NCBI GenBank assembly: GCA_037039685.1
Contig: JAWNGF010000008.1
Location: 992,001-1,056,000, forward strand
Direction of reading: 5' to 3'
From: Ceratobasidium sp. AG-K
Taxonomy: Eukaryota > Basidiomycota > Agaricomycetes > Cantharellales > Ceratobasidiaceae
Length of the DNA: 64,000 nucleotides
The notes beneath the pieces were generated by a model, which was not told the DNA's origin, made no database searches, and saw only the letters and a list, made by a program, of their open reading frames with translations. The position numbers and the translations under genes are program-made. Below, in pieces: positions 11,711 through 22,402 of this stretch. How positions within the stretch are numbered: the first letter of the stretch is position 1; every line of letters starts with the position of its first letter.

Positions 11711-12775
11711 ATGGCGATGCGCAATACTCCCCTGACGTGCGCGGGCCACACGCGTCCGGTCGTGCACCTCGGATTCTCGCCCGCGCAAGAGCAAGATGGG
11801 ACGTACCTTCTCGTATCAAGCTGTAAAGATGGGAACCCGATGCTGCGCGACTGGCGAGGGGACTGGGTGGGGACGTTTGTCGGTCAGTCGCGCTCATGAC
11901 GCGTGATGTATGCTGATTCGGAGCAGGACACAAGGGCGCGGTGTGGCAGACCAAGCTTTCGAATGACAGCTCGCGCGCGCTGTCTGGATCGGCGGATTTT
12001 ACGGCCAAGCTATGGGATACGTATACCGGCTCGGCGCTCGTCTCGCTCCCGCATGAACACATCGTCCGGACCGTTGCGCTCGGACCGGGTGGGACCAAGG
12101 GCATCACGGGTGGGCAGGAAAAAAAGGTCCGGCTGTGGGATTTAAGCCGCGTCGGCGAGGGCGTAGCGGATCCGTCGTTTCTCAAGGCGCCTAATCTCGC
12201 AACGGCTCACGAGGGCACGGTCAAGAGTGTCGTGTGGGGCGAGGAGAACTTGGCTGTAAGCGCGGGAGACGACGCGGTGGTTCGGTGGTGGGATCTGCGC
12301 ACGCTGGCGTCGCCGTTTCACTTGAAGCTTCCGGAAGCGCCCACCTCGATGGAGCTGTCGATTCCGACCCAGACGCTGACCGTCACCCACGGCAAGACTG
12401 TGTCGTTTGTGCCGCTCTCGGGGCCGGAGAGTGGGCCGAGTCATCAGGTGACGCTGGCACATGCGCCGTCGAGTGCGAGTCTGCATCCCGTGTTTGGAGA
12501 CCGGTTCGTTGCTGGGTCGGTGGGTGATCCGTGGGTGCGTGTGTATGGACTCGAGCACGGCGAGGAGCGCGAGGTGTACAAGGGGCATCATGGTCCGGTG
12601 CACTGTGTCGAGTATAGTCCCGACGGAGAAATGTACGCGACGGGTAGCGAGGATGGTGAGTCGCCACGTCGGGTCGCTTCGTCGCTAACTGGGCACAGGC
12701 ACGATACGACTGTGGCAGACGACGCCGGGCAAATCGTATGGGCTGTGGCAGGGCACGATCAATGGCGCGAGCTAG
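11711..12775 (+). CDS. WD40-repeat protein, STRAP/UNRIP-like
   Basis: Three exons (11711-11882, 11927-12655, 12699-12775) join in phase to 325 aa, close to the usual 320-350 aa of serine-threonine kinase receptor-associated protein. WD repeats are visible in order: CAGHTRPVVHLGFSP; HKGAVWQTKLSNDSSRALSG with LWD; HEHIVRTVALGPGGTKGITG with VRLWDL; HEGTVKSVVWGEENLAVSAG with VRWWDLR; and HHGPVHCVEYSPDGEMYATG with TIRLWQ at the end. Such proteins form a seven-bladed propeller. Animal STRAP acts in SMN-complex assembly and TGF-beta signalling, and fungal members are cytoplasmic scaffolds. The start is the first ATG after an AT-rich leader and gives a repeat from residue 10. The next gene begins 205 bp downstream on the same strand. 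Confidence 0.8.
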
Positions 12776-12980
12776 TTCTAATTGTAGTTTTTACTATTTC
12801 TGGGTGGAATGCAAGCTCTAAAAATGTGATGACGTGATGTGTGGAGTGAGGCGGCGACCGGCTTTGTCAGGGCGGTTGCTGTGGGATTCGGCTATTTATC
12901 ATGCACTCGACTTCGGCCGCATCTCACCACACGAGGCTCTTATAGGCAGCTGCTGTCTGAACATTCTTAAATTAACCACC

Positions 12981-14727
12981 ATGGTCCGTGTGCGCCAAGT
13001 ACTGCTGTCGTTGCTGGTTGCATTCACGGCGACGAGTGCTGTGCCTGCCCAACAGGCAGTGCTCAGCCTGGACGACCGATTACCCACTCCGGCGACCGTC
13101 TACACCTCCAATAACACTGTCCAAACCGAGCACGACGAGACACACATTCGGGTTTTGACGTTTAATTGCTGGTAAGTCGGCCGTTGATGGGTTGGCCGCC
13201 GCTAATTAAAAACAGGGGCTTGCGCTGGGTGTCTCAACAACGGCTGGCTCGTATCACGGCGATTGCGGACCGCATCCTTACGGCATCCCCTGCCTATGAC
13301 ATTGTCGCTCTGCAAGAGCTCTGGCTGAAATCTGACCACGCCCTAATAGCTGAAGTGGTTTCGCCAGTGCTCCCGTACAGCACTGTGTTCTATTCGGGGG
13401 CATTCGGCTCTGGACTGAGTCTCTTCTCTCGCTACCCAATCGAACAGGCGCAGATGCACCCATTCGCACTCGCTGGCGACCCCATAGACGCACTGGGCGG
13501 TGATTGGTTCGTCGGCAAAGGTGTAGCGGCGGCTACGCTCTCCCACCCCGTTTTAGGCCACATTGAGCTCCTCACCAGTCACATGTTTGCCCGCGGCGGC
13601 GAGACGGGCACTGTTCTGCAGCAAGCCCATCGATTAGTCGGTGCATGGGAATACTCGCAGCTCATTCGGCGTGCGGCCGAGCTGGGCGGTACGTTGTTGT
13701 TGCGGGCGACTTTAATGCGGTCGACGGGAGCGCACCGCTCGAGTTTATTCGGGCGCATGCCAAGGTCCAGGACGCATGGTGGGCGACACACAACCTTTCC
13801 TCACCGGCTGTTCCGATTGTATTCCCATTTCCAAAGGAAGGAGCGGTCACATCGGCCCTCGCCGCCATCCACGAGCACGGCGTCACGGCCGACTCGCCCC
13901 TTAATTCCTGGTCTTCTGGCAAGCCCCTCGATGCAGTTGCCCGACGACACCTCGGCAAGCGACTGGACTATGTACTCTACCGCGGCCCCGACTCGCGCGC
14001 AAACTGGGAGCTCAGCGCTGTGGAGGCCAAGGTCGTCATGACTGAGCGCATGCCCGACCTCGGAGTATCGCTTTCGGACCACTTTGGCGTCGAAGTTCAG
14101 CTGGCGATCAATCCCGCGGGTGTCAGCACCCAAGATACCCTCCCGCCCCTGCCCATCCCCCCTCCAATCGGTCGCACCCGGGCCTTGATATTGCACGACA
14201 CACTCCACGTTCTTCATGCCGCCATTCCGGCATCGTATGCAGCGAGTACAGCGTACTTGACCACTGGCCTGGCCTGTGCGTTTTCTGTCGTTGCGTTGGC
14301 TGTTGCGGCCGGTGCAGTCGGGTGGGGCCCGAATGCCAAGCGCTACAGGCGGGTTGAGCGGACCGAGTCGCCTGTCCGGGCGGAGAGGAAACGTGCCAGG
14401 GCATATACAACACCAGGTCCCGCTCCATCCCAATCTTCGACTTCCCGATCATCCTCAACTTCGTCATTAAATACCCCACCTGCTCCCTCGACTGGCGCTG
14501 CCCTCCGCCTCGCATTCCTTCCCACCAAATCCAGCCTCGCCAAACGCGCAATCAACGCTCCATGGTGGCTCGGTATCGTCCTCGTCCTCGTTGGAGCGTT
14601 GCTGGCCGCGATCGGCACGACCCTCCTCTACGCCGGTGTTTTATTCGGTCGATGGGAGCGTAATGCTATTTGGGACGTCCTCGACCAAATGGAACGCCTC
14701 AACGCGCGGGGTGGAATTGGTCAGTAG
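12981..14727 (+). CDS. isc1: inositol phosphosphingolipid phospholipase C / neutral sphingomyelinase, with a one-base frame break
   Basis: A Mg-dependent enzyme of the DNase I-like endonuclease/exonuclease/phosphatase fold that cleaves the head group from inositol phosphosphingolipids to release ceramide. Exons are 12981-13171 and 13216-14727. Visible motifs: VLTFNCWGL at the first strand, IVALQELW (metal-binding Glu), GDFNAVDGSAPL and the terminal SDHFGVEV with the catalytic Asp-His. The N-terminus, after an ACCACCATGG start context, looks like a signal peptide (LLSLLVAFTATSAVPA). Two C-terminal hydrophobic spans, near 14257-14325 and 14560-14650, match the membrane anchor of the family. At about 13684-13691 the frame must shift by one base to run from RAAELG into YVVVAGDFN. 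No intron fits, so one base appears to be missing there, whether in the genome or in the assembly. Confidence 0.8.
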
Positions 14728-15510
14728 GAGAATCCCGTAACGACAAGTAGATGCGAGTTCATACGACGACGGACTGAAATTGCATGTTTTTATTGTATCA
14801 AGTATCCAAGCTGTCCTGTCTTTATCCCCAGTTGTAATTATCCTTCATTTCTGGTAGAGTGATCTCGGGGTGTATATAGTTCTTTGTGGATAATAGTTGA
14901 ATTTCTGGAACGTGTGTGGGTTGCTTGGCTCGAGGTCGGGCGCCTCGGGAAGGCACTTGGCCCTGGTGTGAGACTTGGTATGTGCTACGAATGGAACGCT
15001 GGGTATCGATAATAGCTGAATTCCTGGAACGTTTGATGACGCGATCATGAACTGCTTGGCTCGAGCTCGACGCCTCGGGAAGCCTACTTGGCCCCTGTTC
15101 GAATGCCGTGAAATCCGTGTGCGCGCTCGAATGGAAAGCTGGGTATCTTTACGTAGTACAATCGGGAGCCGTTCAGATATAGGCGTACAGACGACCATCT
15201 CATCGGGATGCCCCTAAAGATAACCTGATATGGTACGTCACATGGGGGTACAAAACACGGAGATCCCCAAATCCTTCTGGCTAGAACGTCACGGGAAATG
15301 ACGCTCGTGTAACTCCCCTGAACGGTCTCGGAATGGCGAGGCGCGAGTTGGTGTACCTGCCCAGACCTCGATGACGGCGTCCGAGCACAAGGAGGGCTTT
15401 GCATTACACGCGCGGTGGCCGGGTGTAGCATTGGCATCGGTTTGCCGGCCGAAATGGTGTATGCGTATAAATGCATGTGAGCGTGGGTGGGCTCATTGAT
15501 TTCCTCTAGG
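14728..15510. other. intergenic, contains a local duplication
   Basis: The spacer is between the phospholipase C gene and the first arrestin-like gene. Apart from the duplication listed at 14889-15145 nothing is recognised. A long minus-strand frame overlapping 15084-16127 is the antisense of the arrestin-like gene and lacks motifs. Confidence 0.5.
14889..15145 (+). repeat. imperfect tandem duplication, two units of about 119 and 138 bp
   Basis: Unit A (about 14889-15007) and unit B (about 15008-15145) share an ordered series of blocks: GATAATAG(T/C)TGAATT(T/C)CTGG, then GCTTGGCTCGAG, CGCCTCGGGAAG, ACTTGGCCC and GAATGGAA(C/A)GCTGGGTATC. Unit B has extra sequence between the blocks. It is non-coding as far as can be seen. 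Confidence 0.75.
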
Positions 15511-17112
15511 ATGGAGCAGCGAGCGTCGGAACGGTGAGTTTGCCCTGGACGTTGAACTCGAGACTGAACGCCCACAGGGCAACGCGAACTCGATTCGAGG
15601 TTAATGCTGCGACGGGTCCGGACGCGCACTCGTCTGGGATTACTGTCCAGACCAAACTCGATAACCCACACCCCTCTGACCCGTTCCGCACCGGCCAACT
15701 CGTCAACGGACACATTCACATTTCCGCACCTGCCGCAATTCGCATATCCAACCTCTCGCTCCAAGTGTACTATGAATCCCGCACGCTGGGGTGGAGTCTC
15801 GAACCCCAAGTGCCCGAGCAAAGGTATTCGAGGTTCACGTCGCCCCCGTACGATAATATTGTGCGACATGAAGTCCATCGGGTCATGTGAACGTGATGCG
15901 CTCATGGGATCCCGCGTCGGTTGCACTCGACCCAGAAGTTGCGCTGCCGTTTTCGTTTGTCCTGCCTCGAAGAATGGGCGTATCCGAGTCGAGTGCGGCG
16001 CGCGAACGGTGGGCTGACCAGTGTCCCCCGCCGTCGTTGACCAATTCGCGTGTCTGTGGCGTCCAATGGATCGTTCAAGTCGTTGTCGATCTTGTACCCA
16101 ACCCACAAGAGGAATACGACGCCACATTATTACGACTGTCGACAGAAGACCAAGTCGTATCCCGACTCGTGTTTCCGGTGATGCCGTCGTTTGAAGATGT
16201 CAACGTATTGCGCGATGAGCCACGTTTCTCTAAAGACTTGGCGCTAGACCCATTTGGGTCTTGTATGTTAAGTGAGGAGGAAATGGTATCTGTGCGAAAA
16301 TCAACCTTGGCGACTGTACGGATGAGAGGGTGGGGCTGGGAGGCGTACATTCGGGAACTAGCGTTGCAGAACAAGTGTACGGTCGCATCAGAGGTAATGT
16401 ACCCGATTATATGGGCGTTTTTGTTTACCAACTACTTGCGTCCCTTAGCTCTACACTATAGGGGGTTCTCGAATAACCACGGACATCTTGGAGCTCCCGC
16501 TTGTACTGTTTCTCAAGCGCACGGCTACGCAGCCCGGCCGCTCGAGATCCCTTTTCCGGTCAGCTCCCAAACCCAAATCGGTACACCTGCGGCGAGTATT
16601 GGTTCGATTACTCTGTGTGACCTTGACCCGGGGTGGAAACGACATACGAACGCATACATCCTCCCGGCTCATCCGCCAACAAGACCTACGATTCGACCAG
16701 CAAGGATCACCCAACCCCGCGCTAGGCCTGCCTATCCCGGTCGAAGGGAGCGCAAGCCCACTCGAACTCGACTTGACGCTCGACCTCCAGTCCCAAACCG
16801 AGATGCGCCTCATGTCTGGCAATCGAGTCTCCACACCCGCCAGGGACCTCGTACCCAGCTTTCGCACGCCCAACATCCAATACGAGGTATGTCAGATTAG
16901 CTTTGAACAGACGTAGCTCATAGTTGGCGTAGTATCTTCTCACGGTATCAATGTGGTTTGCCGAGGACAAGATAGAGAGGTGTGCGGCGAGATTTCCTGT
17001 GCAGGTTATACCGAGCGACGAAGCCCAGTTGCCGTTATTCGAAGACGCAGTCGCTGCGCAACCTCCTGCATTTATTGATGATTCGACACCGCCTCAATAC
17101 GGATACTTTTGA
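15511..17112 (+). CDS. arrestin-like protein, array copy 1 (frameshifted)
   Basis: First and most divergent of four paralogues at 15.5-26.9 kb. The start ATG at 15511 opens a short exon spliced to GITVQTKLDNPHP, DPFRTGQLVNGHIHISAPA and NLSLQVYYESRTLGWSLEP. Later blocks are LPFSFVLPRRMG, VQWIVQVVVDLVPNPQ and SRLVFPVMPSFEDVNVLRDE, as in the siblings. The third exon begins after the intron ending at 16448 and the last (16933-17112) gives YLLTVSMWFAEDKIERCAAR. Beta-strand-rich blocks with a LPFSFxxP core and G(E/Q)LVxGxxH suggest an arrestin N/C fold, a class that usually adapts membrane proteins to ubiquitin ligases. The assignment is by pattern only. At about 15878-15895 (after HEVHR) the frame breaks before SWDP: the region is shorter than in the siblings and shifted by one base, and no in-phase intron fits. 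Confidence 0.6.
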
Positions 17113-17740
17113 TTGTAATGACTGTATGCATCATATGTGCTCCTCTGACGATATGTTCTTGTAATGTCCGAGTCACTTGCCTGGGGTACAGAAGGAACTG
17201 ATGGCAGTTGCCGAGCTCGAACGGACTGTAGCGAGCGGTTGCAGAACGTTGTCCTTGTATTACAGTAATTTATGATCAGGCATGTGTATTGCCATTTTCC
17301 TTTGCTGGATGTGCGATAACAGTGTCAAACTTCATCCGAAACGCCACCACGTCGGGTTTTGTTTGTGGGACCCAGGAACTAGCCACGCGAGCCGAGGGTG
17401 CGCTTCGTACGAGTCGGGGCACAATTAAGCTGTTGATTTAGTAGGTCTTCTCTGTATGGCGCAGCTCGAGCGATAGAGTAGGGACGATCGCATCGGCGTG
17501 CGCTAGTCCCGAGATTTGACCGATGTAGTACTCATTATATCTATCCTTTAGTGTAAGTACTGCATGGATTCAGCTTCGATCAAAATAGTCGCAGTTCTTA
17601 TTAATGAAGTAATCAGATGACTGCTGCACAGCTGAGGGTCCTCGCTCCGGAGCTAGATAAATGTCCAACCGGCTGGCGGCTCGAGCGATCCCTTTAAGCA
17701 TTCATACCCCGCTTGTTGCTTAGAGCTCCTTTCGAAAGCG
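17113..17740. other. intergenic between arrestin copies 1 and 2
   Basis: No gene seen. It holds the 3' flank of copy 1 and the upstream region of copy 2. Confidence 0.55.
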
Positions 17741-19489
17741 ATGATGGCCGCCCTCGCGATTGCTAACAAATCACGTCGCCGCGAGCCACCACAACCGTAA
17801 GAGCTTCCCTAAACAATTATATTTTTTGACTTGCTTGGAAAGGCTCGGAGACGCTGTAAACTATTTCTCAGTCAGCGCAGCCACACCTCCTGCGCCGACC
17901 GCGGATCCACACTCATCTGGCATTTCCATACGCGTCAAACTCGATAACCCGCACCCAAACGCACCATTCCGTACTGGCGAACTCGTCAATGGACGCGTGC
18001 ATGTCTACGCGCCGCAGAGCAAGCAACTCAACATACCGAAACTCTCATTGAGAGTATACTTTGAATCGCGGACGCTGTATTGGAATCTCGAAGCGAAGCA
18101 GGTGGGAAATCTGGAGCAAAAACTACAAAAATTTAAGGATGCTGCGACGGGGGATTATGAAAATGTGCTAAGGCACGAGGTTCACAGAGGTGTCGTGCCT
18201 CCTAGCTCATTGACACTCTCATGGGACCCTAGTTCCTCAGTCGACTTGACTCTAGAGTCTCGATATGGCCAACTCACCGAGCCTACCCTTCCTTTTTCGT
18301 TTGTCATTCCTCGGAGGATGACCATAACCGAGTACAGCGAGTGTGAAGGCGCACCACGCGACCTTTGCCTCGTTGACCGATGTCCGCCCTCGACATTGCG
18401 CGACTGGCGCTTTGGAAGTGTTCAATGGGTTGTCGAGGCAATCATGGACCTTGTACCCAATACACAAGGAGAGGAGGACGAGGCGATGCTACGGCTACCG
18501 ACTAAAAGCCAGGTGCTGACCAGGCTGGTGTTTCCCGTAATGCCGTCGTCGGAGGATGTGGGCGTCCTGAGGGACGAGCCTTTCTTTGGAAATGACCCTG
18601 CTAAAGACCAGTTTGGATCACGGCTCTAAGTGATGCGGAGATGGAGTCGGGGAAGAAATTAATGATGGAAAAGATGAGAACCAGAGGAGGCAGATGGGAG
18701 ACCTATATTAAAGAGATCAAGACGCATAACGTCAAGTATACAACAACATCGGAGGTAACGTGTTTAAATGCGCTATACCCACCCCAAAAACCCATATACC
18801 ACTAGCTCTATACGCCTAAAGGGGCTCAAATCGCCACGGATGCCTCGGAGCTCCCTCTGGTTCTATACCTCAAGCATACTGGCGCCCAGTCTAGCGGCTT
18901 GAAGGCCCTATTTCGCTCTGCTCCAAAGCACCAGCCGCTCTACGTGCGTCGTGCCTTAATTACCCTATTGCGAACCAGTTCGACTAGGGGTGGAAAGGAG
19001 GTGCGGGCGCATACATACAACTTTCCTATCCACCAACGCCAGGTTCTATTCGACGAATCGAATCGCGCATCGTCTTCGTCGACTACGGCGCCTGGGTTGC
19101 TTGTGCCATCCGAAGAGGATGCCGATGCCCTCGAGCTCGACCTGACCCTTGAGCTACAGTCGCAGACCGAGCTACCCCTTGCGCCCGACAAGCACTCTGT
19201 ACCTGCCAGGGACCTCATACCGAGCTTCCGCACTCCAAACTTCCAGCACGAGGTGAGCTGAATTTACCTTGCGAGGACTGCACTCATGCTATCGATGCCA
19301 ATGGCAACAGTATCTTCTGACCGTCTCTTTATGGTTCGTCGGCGATGACATCGAGAGGTTCGCGGCGCGTTTCCCTGTGCAAGTGGTGCCAGTGACGAGA
19401 ATCAGCTGCCGTCGTTTGAGGAGGCAGCGGGTGCACAGCCACCGGCGTTTGCTGATAATGGAGCTTTGCCTCAGTATGAAGTAAACTAG
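17741..19489 (+). CDS. arrestin-like protein, array copy 2 (two one-base breaks)
   Basis: The start is at 17741 (or 17744). Exon 1 ends in RRREPPQP and splices to LGDAVNYFSVSAATPP, the same junction as in copies 3 and 4. The body reads ISIRVKLDNPHPNAPFRTGE, LVNGRVHVYAPQSKQLNIPK, LSLRVYFESRTLYW, LPFSFVIPRRMTITEYSE and LTRLVFPVMPSSEDVGVLRD. Exon 3 starts LYAPKGAQIATDASELPLV and exon 4 YLLTVSLWFVGDDIERFAA. Against copies 3 and 4, one C is missing near 18626, turning GSRLLSDAE into GSRL-stop, and one A is missing near 19391 in the VVPSDENQLPSF segment. Both lie in two-base runs. Restoring them would give the full family length ending at 19489, so this is either a very young pseudogene or an intact gene with sequence errors. 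Confidence 0.65.
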
Positions 19490-20490
19490 CGAACCTTCTG
19501 ATGAATAAGCACTGGTATCTTATTAGTTTGATGGTGCCGACCAAGGTTATACTCGATTAGTGGGATGGGTACGTACGTCACGAATGTGATACATACATCC
19601 TTGGTTTCTCCATCAATCAAACCACTGGAGGCAATATGTTGAATAGAGGACATATCGAACCGCTGCATGCGCGGTATAATTTGGAAGATATGGTTGACTT
19701 GGCTTGAGTACAATAGATTCGCCAGTTTTTGCCTTATCTGTACACTATCACTACGGAAAGACTTCGTTTGTGATGTTTTGTTGCAGCACTTGTATTAGGC
19801 TGTGTCAGAGGAGATGTATCTGATTGTATACGAACCGTAGTCTGCTAAATACTGGCGTTTGCTAACTCTATACCATGCGTGGGCTCTTGAATTGGAATAT
19901 AATTTGTCCAACCTCATTTTCGCCGAGGTAAGCCTTAACAGGCCTGCGCCCTCGTTGCTAAACATGTTATTCAATAAATCGTTGCTTCCTTATCTGCTTA
20001 TTGAACGAGGGCGATACTCAAGAATGTTGAACACTCTTGGACGATCGGCTGAGGACCGCCAGAATACATGTATGCCACTTTGTGTCGAACATGGCTCCAG
20101 TGCATCAGGTGTGATTATGAGCGTGGGAGTATATAATCTTGTTCGCAAAACAAAAGTCACTGTATTGTCTGCTGGATAAAAATGACTCTATAGAGGTTAC
20201 ATTGAGCTGCGATTGGTGGTGCGCTACGGGATCAAACGCGGAAGAACATCGAGGTCTTCGGGTCCTAACCAAGCATCACCTAACACCGGCCTCTAAAACT
20301 GTACCCTCAGCTCTTTCAAAGTATCTCAGTCAATGAATACAAAGATGAGCAGGGACGAGCGAGGAGAGTTATTTACAGGCATGTGCATGCTAAGGTTCAA
20401 TTGTAGGGCGGATGCACGGCACACACAAGTCGACACTGTGGGGTCTCAGGTTACTGAAAAACATTAGCAAACGCGCTGAACCAAAAATGG

Positions 20491-20885
20491 CCGCTTTCAG
20501 TGATGGATTATCTCTACCAAAATCTAAAAACCTCGTTTGGCTCGGGGGGTCTCAGGATTAGGGGACCTCTCTCGTACGTCTCTAGAGGGACCGTGACAGC
20601 TCGTAATCCCTCACGAGCCAAACGAGCAAAGTGGTTGTTTTTGCTCGTGAAATCTCGTGACAACTCGTGAGCGCTCACGAGCTCCACGAGAGAGGTCCCC
20701 TCATCCCGAGACCTCTCGAACCAAACGAGATATTCCGTTTTTGGCAGAGTATATCATTTTTCAGTCACCTTGCGCATGGTTCACAGTCTTCAATACCATA
20801 AAAGGGAAAATTGAATAGGTTGTGGAGCTCATTTGCCCCCCAGTCACTCCTAAAGATAATTTTGAGCGCATCAGTCACTGAAAGC
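20491..20885. repeat. outer inverted-repeat blocks around the element
   Basis: CCGCTTTCAGTGA at 20491-20503 is matched in reverse complement by TCACTGAAAGCGG at about 20873-20885. The bases just outside the core element (TATCTCTACCAAAA on the left, reverse complement TATACTCTGCCAAAA on the right) also pair. The larger unit could be a longer foldback element or an insertion into an older palindrome. Confidence 0.5.
20532..20729. mobile_element. MITE-like element with about 41-bp terminal inverted repeats
   Basis: The left end (20532-20572) begins CTCGTTTGGCTCGGGGGGTC and the right end (20689-20729), in reverse complement, begins CTCGTTTGGTTCGAGAGGTC. Over 41 bases they differ at about seven positions. 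The element is 198 bp and has no coding capacity. Its interior is built from repeated CTCGTGA/TCACGAG words and includes the perfect palindrome CTCGTGAGCGCTCACGAG at 20664-20681. No clear target-site duplication is visible. This is typical of a non-autonomous DNA transposon, but the superfamily cannot be assigned. Confidence 0.7.
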
Positions 20886-22402
20886 GGACACGTCTAGCGC
20901 CTTAAGTCATGAGTTCTCGGTGCTGATACGACTAGAATTCAGCGCGATTAGGCTTCACAGTGCGAAGTTTCACGGTCTTTCACAAAGGCATTGACAAGGC
21001 TATGGTGACTATTAATTACGAGTTGTATATCTTCTCTTACCAGTGATCGATTGATTCTATTCGAATGGCTAGAAGAGCAGGAGCATTGTAGGAAGCAGGA
21101 GATTGGGAAGAATACACCAAGGTTGTCGCGTCAACTTTGCTGACGTTGGCAAAAAGGTAACCAATGGTGACTTTCAAAGCTGGTGTCTGCAGAGCAGCTC
21201 ATCGCTCTGATGAAAAAGCTGAATTTGCGTGTGCACATAAGAAATAAAGTCTCCGTACTAACGTAGAATACAATGCATCACGTTGATAGATCCTGCAGGT
21301 GAAAATGTCAACCGTCTTTGAGGCGGGTAATTGGGCGACCTACATGTCAGATATGGGACTGACAACAATCGAGTCTGCTGATGTGGTCTTTCAGATGCTA
21401 ATTGAATGCTTCAACATTTGCCAAACTATGTTAGAGCCTACGCAGGTTGCAGATTACATTGTGCTTGTGGGAGCCCTTTTTGCCCATCAAGTTGAACGCT
21501 TCTGATGATTGCTCTCAACTTGAACTCTCGGATGCCCCATGTGTCCCAATGCTACTAGCTTGGGGAGTCGGTCCCAGGGTGGCGAGGATTACTACGCCCA
21601 GGCTATGTACCACGCATACACGTATATATGCGTCGTTGTGTCGCCTCACGCACGTGCTCACTTTGTACCCAATTATGTCCGTGTTATCTAAAATCACAAC
21701 AGCTGTGTAGTATCCTGCATCTATCGATGACATGGCACCGCATTAGTACGGATTATCTCACCAAAATCGGTCTGTACATGCATATATGGACATGTCCCAT
21801 TTTGGAGGCTTATGCCCTTGTAATGTGTCGATCGGCTTACCCGCCTTGTAGCGTCATAAAGAGGCTAACAAGGGTATATCGACTCCGTGAGTTCCGCAGC
21901 AAACAACCCCACGTATCAACGCTCTATCGTCGTATGGGCGCACATATGCTTTCCCTACGTTCTCTAATCTTTATTCCTGACACTCACTAGAAGTTAACTG
22001 GGGTGTAATTGCGCCGGTTGTTATTTGTATTATTCCGACCATATCTTGGCTAGACTTAGCCTGTATTTGTGTAGGGCCAGGTCGTTTTCTAAGGCCTTTG
22101 AGTCGGAGTAGGTGCATGATCTCCTCGACCCAGCACTGCTTAAGCGATGGTAGTGTCTGTATGCGTTAGGTCCGAAGTTTATCCGATATGCTCACCGTGA
22201 ATACTCTCTCACGCGTGACGTTCTGGCATGGATTTAATTCTATGGAACGAGGCAAAGTTCCCGAGACTAGACGATTCTTGATGCACAGCCGAGACGTGCA
22301 ATGCCCCAGAGTTTGAATAAATATGCAACCATACGCCAACTCGCATGTTTTGTTCAAGCAACCATACCCAGTTTCATACCTCGGGCTCTCCTATAGACAG
22401 CG

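Larger units (their letters stand above)
19490..22402. other. 2.9-kb gap inside the arrestin array
   Basis: No gene is supported. It contains the inverted-repeat element at 20532-20729 and its looser flanking inverted repeats. The first 150 bases match the 3' flank of copy 3 (24171-24300) loosely, so the duplicated unit extended past the stop codon. A plus frame at 21299-21505 (68 codons) has no recognised motif. Confidence 0.55.

Noticed and set aside
13640..13720. Short intron to explain the Isc1 frame break
   Set aside because: The only GT...AG pairs within range are about 11 bases apart or remove conserved residues. None restores the frame.
15084..16127. Long minus-strand open frame of 347 codons
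   Set aside because: It lies antisense to arrestin-like copy 1 and crosses the tandem duplication. It has no domain motif, and the plus strand has clear family similarity and splice sites.
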